Made by a program: the position numbers and the translations under genes
Source of the DNA: Liolophura sinensis
Lineage: Eukaryota > Mollusca > Polyplacophora > Chitonida > Chitonidae
Direction of reading: 5' to 3'
NCBI RefSeq assembly: GCF_032854445.1
Contig: NC_088295.1
Coordinates: 10,713,385-10,777,384 of the forward strand
DNA: 64,000 nt
The notes under the pieces: generated by a model
What the model was told of the DNA's origin: nothing
Databases searched by the model: none
The model's input: the letters and a program-made list of their open reading frames with translations, nothing else
Shown: piece by piece, positions 56,720-64,000 of the stretch
Layout of the letters: each line of letters begins with the position of its first letter
How positions within the stretch are numbered: position 1 is the first letter of the stretch

Positions 56720-59700
56720 ATGCAGAACTACGCCCCATTCTCTATGTCACACCACCCATCTGTGACTTCCATTGGAGGATTGCACCCTACGGGAAGTTTG
56801 CCCGTACCCCCTTTCGCCAATGTTCCTGGCAACTTCCAAGGCCTATCACAAGGCTACAGCCCATCCTTCCAGGCTCTAACTTTGGCCGAGAGACTGGCAG
56901 GTGGGTTGTTTTTGTCTAAGTATTCAAGTAAGTATATCCAAATGACAATCTTGTAATGTACTATACGGAGAACTGTGCTAGAACTGGACAATAACTCTTG
57001 CGGTAGACATTTAAATTATCGGTTTACTGTTCTTTCAAAATTTTTGTAGTTATTGAAATGAAGTCTTGCTCACTTATAAAAAATTATTCTCAACTTCCGT
57101 TTATTTTCGCTTAGCTAGGGATACAACTTTTTAAAAATAATTTTCAATTTATTTCTGGATTTAGATTTCGGAAAATGTTCGAAAAGCCTTCTTAAAATCG
57201 TAAACCATTAACGTTCTAGAATGGATAATTTCATAGAGGATGTTTAATGTGTTTTAAATGTTTCTGCTATTGTATGTATTAGTTTACACAATATTGTATA
57301 TCTTTATGATTCTGTATTTTTTACAGACATTATTTTGGAAGCGAGGTACGGTTCTCACCGGAAGCAGCGACGGAGCAGGACGGCATTTACAAACCAGCAG
57401 CTGGCAGCGTTGGAGAAAACATTCGCTAAAACACATTACCCGGATGTAGTGATGAGAGAGAGGCTGGCCATGATGACGAATTTACCGGAGGCCAGGATTC
57501 AGGTAATTACTACAAATATCTGAATAAATCTACCTGAACTGACATGGTTTTGGTTTATTTTAAAGAAGGAAGAGAGCCAGTTACTATGGTTCTTGTATAT
57601 ATAACTTTATTTCTGACAGTAGGCCCTTTACCACTAAGGTGGTGTGTTTGAAAAGAGCTCTCGCTGATTCGGATGCGGCCAAAAATCATAAGGTTTATCA
57701 GATGCAATGGATTATTTCAGGCTCTCCTGTTCACAATCAACCCATGACAGCCACGATATCTTTGAAAAATTCTTGAGGACGAGGTTAAAAGATCAAGTAA
57801 AACAAAAAATAAATGTGGAAAAAAAAATAACTCTACCAACATTGTCCCAAAGATCAAAGGCCAAAGTCTTCTTGTAACAAAGGTAAAAGTGATACCTCTA
57901 GTGTTACCAAACTATTTGTGGTGGCTTAGAGGGCGTTTGTGAAAATACCAGAATATTGGAAATCGATGTCTGGTCTTTACATAATTTGTTGGAAATTTGC
58001 GAAAAGAAAATTTTGAAGTAGTTTGTATTGTAATTATTGTTCATTAGCCATAATAGTATAATGATTGTCGATTCATAATACATTAGTTAATTTTAGCTTA
58101 ACTTACGCACCATTGCTTCCCGCACTGAATTGTCTGATTAGTTAAAGTGCCACTTATACTTTCCTTGAAAGCGAAGCTATACTTATACAAATTATGCGTC
58201 ACTGGAAAGACCATGGGAAACTGTACTCGAAACTGTCTTTACTTATATTCTGTAGATTTATTTTGGATTAAATCAAACTGCTATTTTGTTAAAAAAATAG
58301 AAAGAAATAAAGGTATAATTTTTAAGATGGACTGTGATATTTTTTTCTGTTGACGCTTACCTATTTTTGAAGTAATCTGTCATTTAAAGAGCATTAAGAA
58401 AGCTGAACATATTATAGAATTATTTATCATTATTCGTTAGAAAAAACGTCTCTTTTGATTGCGGTAAGATTAACTATTCATCCGATGATTTTAACCTGCA
58501 ACTATGTATGTAGTTACATAGCTGTCTCTTTTGCCAAAAAAAAAAACTGTTCAGAGGTAAAACATTGTCTTCATTTTAGGTTTGGTTTAAAAATCGTAGA
58601 GCTAAATTCAGGAAGAAGCAGAAAGCAATCAAGCAAAAACACAAGGATCAACCTGACGAAAACGACACAATTACACGCGATGAGGATTGCTTGGAAAAAA
58701 ATTGCGAATCTCGCTCGGCGTGTGCGGACGACAAATCCCTACCCCCAGCGGACACATCAATCACTTCGACAGGGGAGGATGCTGAAGACGACAACCACTC
58801 GCTTTCCTGTAGCGGCGACGACGAGGAGGACAAAATACTGAGCGTAGATGAGATGACCGATGATGATGAAGAGGACGTCAATGTTGACGATGACAACATC
58901 AATGATGACACGACTAGAGAAAGTCTTTTATTCAGTCGTATGGATCATCGTGGGGGAAGCGTGCCACGTAAGTTTAATGATGAACATTTTGTTACATTAA
59001 CTGAAATTTTATTTATGCCTTGACCATCATAAAAATACGCTTTAAATTTCTTCTCGTCCGGTTTGATCTCAAAAAAAAAATTCCCTTGATTTAAAGTTCA
59101 GTAACTATGAACATCGCCGCTAGCTTTTAGATGATATAGTCATTACATACATGGTTAAGTCATTACTGGTGTTTATCACGTTTAATACCGTATCATATCT
59201 GAAATGGGCAATCGATAGGGAAATGTGTTGTTGAAAATATGATGCCGATGTGAAAGCAGTTAATGAATTCCTCTTTACAGGTGATCCTCCCCGCTCCAGT
59301 ACACCCGTAGATCAGAGAGGCTTTGGTCCCCGTGAGGTACGGGAAGGAAGGAAGGAGACTGAGGAAAGGCCAGCAACTCCTCTGAGCCCAGTCACCCCTG
59401 TGTCCTCTCCGGAACTCCCCCAGAAAACAGGCGTGTCACCCGTCACATCACGGCATAACATCACCAGTATAGATACCATCCTGGGAAACGCTCATAAAGG
59501 TACAATGATGTACCCTGATGCTTCACGTTACAGTTTTACTCCATATACATGGGTGGCAACATTCAAATTCAGTGTAAATGTCTTTTATCTCTATAATAAT
59601 TACCCGACTGTAATCATAGTAGTACATTACTCTGTTGGAGAGTAACGGTTTTATAATTTTCATGATTAGGTGTGCTAGTTTTAGGTCAGAATAATCCACG

Positions 59701-60248
59701 TCTTTGTTTCCTCTCATGTTATAAGTGTATAAGATATACTCCAACAAAGCGCCAAAGGCACTGACTTTCACGAGTAAACGATGTATTAACTGTAATTAAT
59801 GTTTTGGTATGTTTTCGTTGCAGTCGGTCCAGCTCTATCAGCGTCGAATGTTCCGTCAGTGTCAAACCCGTATATGTCAAGCAACCCTGGGCTTCTCACT
59901 CTGCAGCAGCACTTCCGCCATCAAGCTTTAGCTAGTGCCATGGTCAACCGACACGGCGGTGTGGCCCATGGGGGAGGAGTTCTCCAGCTTCCCCCAATGG
60001 GCATTCTACCTTACCACGGCTGGCATCCCTACGCGTATCTTCCTCACTCCTTAGGCCACGTCCCTTCGCATCCGCCGTCTACAGTCCCAGGCCCACACCC
60101 CTCAATAGGACCGCTCTTTGGCAGCATGGCGTCATCATCTCTTCAGGGCCATAACTCAGGGGATAGCATGGCGAACTCCAGTATTGAAAGCCTGCGTATG
60201 CGTGCCAGGCAACATGCCGCGTCACTGGGATTGTATGAAAATGTTTGA
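56720..60248 (+). CDS. Dmbx: Dmbx homeobox transcription factor, five exons, complete
   Basis: Coding exons 56720-56900, 57327-57502, 58580-58967, 59281-59499 and 59824-60248 all have GT/AG borders and join in frame to 462 residues. Residues 52-70 carry [10 protein letters not shown] then IILEARYGS, a block typical of Dmbx. The homeodomain is residues 74-133 with WFKNRR: Lys at position 50, the K50 paired-like class (Otx/Gsc-type DNA preference, TAATCC). An intron splits it between positions 46 and 47, as in many paired-class genes. An acidic region (199-229), a Pro/Ser-rich stretch (250-300), an eh1-like SIDTILG (311-317) and a C-terminal OAR motif ([18 protein letters not shown], 441-458) follow. 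In vertebrates Dmbx1 acts in the developing midbrain and diencephalon as a repressor; a role in anterior neural patterning here is inferred. Length exceeds the roughly 380 residues of vertebrate Dmbx1, mainly through the acidic and linker regions. Confidence 0.96.
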
Positions 60249-63139
60249 AGATAGTGAATCAGTTTTTTCACCTATATTTGAACTTTCTATCATATGGACA
60301 TAAATCGGACTGTGAGTTATTGTACATTGTTTAAAAAAAGTCAAAGACAATTTGGTGACTTTGTATAATATTTTATTGCTCTGAGGGCATTTCTCTTTCT
60401 GACTTGTGTATAGTTTGAGAAGATCGACGGCAGATTTACTCTTGTTAGGAGAGTCATTCAAACGAAAAATCCCGGTCATATCAGTATACATTTACTAAAC
60501 CCATGTGAATTTATTTCAATACGCAGATATTCGCCATATTGTCTATGAGATTTCAGAAAATAGACAAGAAGCCCTAGTTTTAAGACAGTTGTGTTCCATC
60601 GCAGTGACAATGACACCAGATTGCTCTCAAATCTCCCGTGAATTGTGCTTACCCTGTGTTATGTGTGAAAATAAATTGTCTATATCGTGTATTGATTTTG
60701 ATGGTGAATTGAATATTTTGTCAAACAAGTGCAGTGTTGTATTGTCGATCGTTTGTAAACATACATTTCTCTCATTATCACCATTTGCCCGGCATTGTCT
60801 TTTCCTGCCGCCACCGAAAACAGACTATGAACCTGTGCTACCTATTTCGCTTTACCATTTATCCAAGTCAATGTTCTGGGCATTATATTATCATTATATA
60901 TTGCTTTAATTGGCAAATATAAGCAGTTCCGGCAAATCTTATGTTCGCTTTGAAAGATACGGTTTTGCCATTTATGTATTGACCCGCTGTTATGCAGATA
61001 CATCAGGTTTGGCTTATATCTTTGTCCCAAATTTCAATCCACAGCATAGAAAAACTAAAATCCATGGGTTTAAAAGGGGTCTGGTTATTGAGTAGTGCAA
61101 CTGCAGGATTTGTAGGAATGTGTGTCAACTGATCTAACGATGCACTGACGTAGCGAGCAGCATTGCATCACAGTGACTCATGGCATTACACATTAGGTCC
61201 AAAGGGTCTTAAACTATCGGCTGAAAATTTTTAGGTTTCAAACGAAATTTACTGGACCTACATTTACTGTGTGAAGATGCATGGGCTGTAACGTAGTGGA
61301 TGAAATGAATTGTCTTCTGACTCCTGCGAGAGCAAACCTGAAGTTCTGAACCTAATGTCGGTAAATCGAAACAAGGTTTGTCTCCCTAAGAAAGAGATTA
61401 TCATATTTCCCGAAAACAAAATTCAATAGGCCCGAACTTAGCGACTCGGCCACGTTACAGGCAACAATTTTTTTTTTAAATCATGGCCTGGCAGAATTGC
61501 CGGAGATGTCCGTCTTAGAACTGATAATGCCTCAAGCGCTGCCATCGTTCTGGTTTACAAACGTTACAAGGTTATGGCGTCTGTAGAACAGATGTATAAG
61601 GCTATAGGCCTACCCGGCTTCCAAGGTTGTCGGAACAAAATCGTCATGGATCGCTGACCATCGCATTTACTGGAGATGTAGCGTATTTTTAAAAAAAATA
61701 CATCAGAGATAAACCAATATGAATTCGTGAAATATTTCCAACATGTCATGATGAAAGTATAGCGCGCTTCCCTTAAAGGTACAATAAATGCTTTTCGAAA
61801 TATAAAAAACATCTGAGTGAGGGCAATGCTCTTCAGAAAAGTACATAACTCCAGTTAAATAATCAAACACTAATTACGAGCAGATTGTATCTAAGAGATG
61901 GCTCACGTCGATTCCACAAAACAGATATGTACATATTTATATTACATTTCGAAAAGCATTATTTTTCTTTATTTTTCATGATATTTTTAGACGCGGTCAG
62001 GTATATGGTAAAATGGAAGACAATTACTCGACAAAACTCCTTGGCATGAAGTTGCAATCGAACCTTCGAAAGCTGGAGAGAAACATAGTGGGTTATAATG
62101 CATTGCCTTTTATAAGAAGCTAGGCAGACTTTCCACTAACTAAATAACTATAAAACAAAGCAAATAAACAAAGAACATGTAAGTTGCTACTACTTAAAGA
62201 TTTACATGCGCAGTAGACAGTCATCGAGAATGGTGTATCAATTCTCAGCTGATACATAAAATATGTTTATATGAAATCTAACAAGAACAAACTTTTTCGT
62301 ATTTTTTTGACATAAGAGCATTTTAGAACGGTTGGAGAGTATAATATATCTTATACAGACGTTATATACCTCCAGCTTGTTTGGGGTGCACCAATATTAC
62401 CAATATAACCAATGTTACTGAGAAGGTATGTACGTGTACAAGTGGGGACAGGATGTCAAGTCAGACAAATTCACGCAAATCCTGGAATTTTTCAGTTTGG
62501 AAATTTTCAGTGATATCTTGCTGCCATTGCAGCTAAGCTGAAGACAGTTCTAACATAAGACAAGAAGGTGACTATGTGATATATGGTATAGACCGTTTTT
62601 AATTGAGGTTGATTATTTATGATACAAAAGATTTCATCATAGAGAGTAAAAACTAGGTCACCGACGACATTATGATTGCTGGCAAATGGTCACAGGAAAC
62701 CCGTGAAATACACCAGCTTGTCAATTTACCTCAGTTAGGATTTTAGTCTAACTGTTCATGCAACTGCTTAAATAATACTATATTCAATGCCATCGGTTTA
62801 ACCAGCTATGAACAGATAGTTTATTATGGCAATGTTTATAAGTTGAATATAGGCCTGACTGGTCTCATTGATAATTTGACAAAAGTACACATAAAGACGA
62901 CCTTATTTGGAGACCTTTTTTGACAGATCGTGTTAAATTACATGGTGTAGAAACGTAAACAACGCCAACATTTCATGGTTGTGGAATTTCAAAGGTAAGA
63001 TGACAACATCGGCCAAAAGATATATCCCAGTTAGGGTATCTGTTTTAAGTGCAGCCTACGGTAGCAAACTCAAGTCAACATTTGCTCTGCTTTGTTTGTT
63101 TTAAATGATTTTTTTCTGCGTAGTCACTGATCAGATTTT
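60249..63139. other. Dmbx 3' UTR and downstream spacer
   Basis: AATAAA signals on the + strand at 60670-60675 and near 61788 could end the Dmbx transcript. An open frame at 60505-60909 (134 codons) lies in the likely 3' UTR and has no recognisable domain. No other gene is supported. Confidence 0.45.
60670..60675 (+). promoter_or_regulatory. Candidate poly(A) signal for Dmbx
   Basis: AATAAA about 420 bases after the stop codon. First canonical hexamer found on this strand in the 3' flank. Confidence 0.4.
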
Positions 63140-64000
63140 GCCTTAATTCAATGAAGAATGGTTCTTGGGTTTGGCTTTGTTTGCTGCTCTGTATATGTGG
63201 CGTTTCGGTACAGATATACGGTACAAATTTTGCGACGTCACAATGGTTTGCTTTGGTTTCTCTACTGTGTCGCATTTTGGCAAAGATGCTGTGCAAGTTT
63301 TGCTTTGTCTCCGTGTTTCATGGTTCCCTGTTTTTTGTTTTTTTTTTGTTTTTTTGTTGGCTCTACTGTTGAGCATTTTGACACGGTTATTCAATGAAGA
63401 ATGCAAGGTTCTTTGGTTTGCTTTGTTTCCTCTACTATGCCGTTGGCGTTTGGGCACAGCTATACGGCACATTGATGAATGGTTTGCTTTGTTTCTTCTT
63501 CTATGCCTTTGGCATTAGGGCACAGCTATACGGTACAGTGGTGAATGGTTTGTTTTGTGTGATCTACTGTGCCTTTGGCGTTTGGGCACAGCTATACGGC
63601 ACAATGATGAATGGTTTGTTTTGTGTGATCTACTGTGCCTTTGGCGTTTGGGCACAGCTATACGGCACAATGATGAATGGTTTGCTTTGTTTCCTCTTCT
63701 ATGCCTTTGGCGTTAGGACACAGCTATACGGTACAATGATGAATGGTTTGCTTTGTTTCTTCTTCTATGCCTTTGGCATTAGGGCACAGCTATACGACAC
63801 AATGATGAATGGTTTGTTTTGTGTGATCTACTGTGCCTTTGGCGTTTGGGCATAGCTATACGGCACCATGATGAATGGTTTGTTTTGTGTGATCTACTGT
63901 GCCTTTGGCGTTTGGGCACAGTTATACGGCACAATGATGAATGGTTTGCTTTGTTTCCTCTTCTATGCCTTTGGCGTTAGGACACAGCTATACGGTACAA
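63140..64000. repeat. 66-bp satellite in a 264-bp higher-order repeat, runs off the window
   Basis: From about 63411 to the end, units recur every 66 bases (GAATGG at 63477, 63543, 63609, 63675, 63741, 63807, 63873 and 63939). Unit types differ in sequence (CTTTGTTTC...TTCTATGCC versus TTTTGTGTGATCTACTGTG) and recur in a four-unit order, giving a 264-bp superperiod. 63140-63410 is a degenerate older edge. Because 66 is a multiple of three, one frame is open for 153 codons (63394-63855) as a hydrophobic 22-residue repeat (MNGL..C....AFG...QLYGT). A C-to-T change makes TAG at 63853. More likely satellite than gene. Confidence 0.9.

Noticed and set aside
58648..58911. Ser-rich open frame on the - strand
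   Set aside because: Antisense shadow of the Dmbx acidic exon.
60505..60909. 134-codon open frame after Dmbx
   Set aside because: Lies in the probable Dmbx 3' UTR, spans a poly(A) signal and has no recognisable domain.
63394..63855. 153-codon hydrophobic repeat protein
   Set aside because: Explained by a 66-bp satellite with a unit length divisible by three; the frame is interrupted by TAG while the repeat continues.

Overview
The window is nuclear DNA from an invertebrate animal. Genes are sparse and intron-containing, the sequence is AT-rich, and it is full of short tRNA-derived SINEs, minisatellites and decayed transposons. The SINE types, the dermatopontin genes and the Dmbx protein fit a lophotrochozoan: a mollusc is most likely, and a brachiopod is not excluded. 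The sequence alone does not fix the species. Nothing prokaryotic, viral or CRISPR-like was seen.

Left third (about 1-24 kb). The last two exons of a small cysteine-rich protein gene (+ strand, 465-1095) are followed by a tandem array of duplicated dermatopontin units on the - strand. Each unit can be read as a block holding the last exon and 3' flank (here called F), the intron, a large exon 1, the 5' flank, a CAC-rich minisatellite, and a block with a ~53-bp minisatellite (here called R). Five units are visible: A, a pseudogene at 1464-2995; B, reduced to an orphan last exon at 8956-9001 because exon 1 is deleted; B', an apparently intact two-exon gene at 11685-13017; C, an intact exon 1 at 19873-20357 with no clear last exon; and D, only eroded flank at 23575-24110. 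A SINE insertion in the R block of unit B (10102-10463) can be checked against its empty site in the next R block (16561-16573).

Middle (about 24-49 kb). I support no intact gene here. It contains another complete SINE with target-site duplications, many copies of a second SINE family with an AAAT-type tail, a 16-bp minisatellite, a decayed Penelope-like GIY-YIG endonuclease fragment, a dead Tc1/mariner DD34E element with terminal inverted repeats of about 200 bp, and smaller repeats.

Right part (about 49-64 kb). A complete five-exon Dmbx (diencephalon/mesencephalon-type) paired-like homeobox gene lies on the + strand, coding 56720-60248 and giving 462 residues. It has a K50 homeodomain, an intron at homeodomain position 46/47, a long acidic region, an eh1-like motif and a C-terminal OAR motif. 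The 5' UTR is spliced, so its promoter is farther upstream; a TATA-type promoter candidate lies at 52.5 kb. Three identical 9-mers lie 0.85-1.3 kb upstream of the ATG. The window ends inside a 66-bp satellite arranged as a 264-bp higher-order repeat with a mostly open reading frame.
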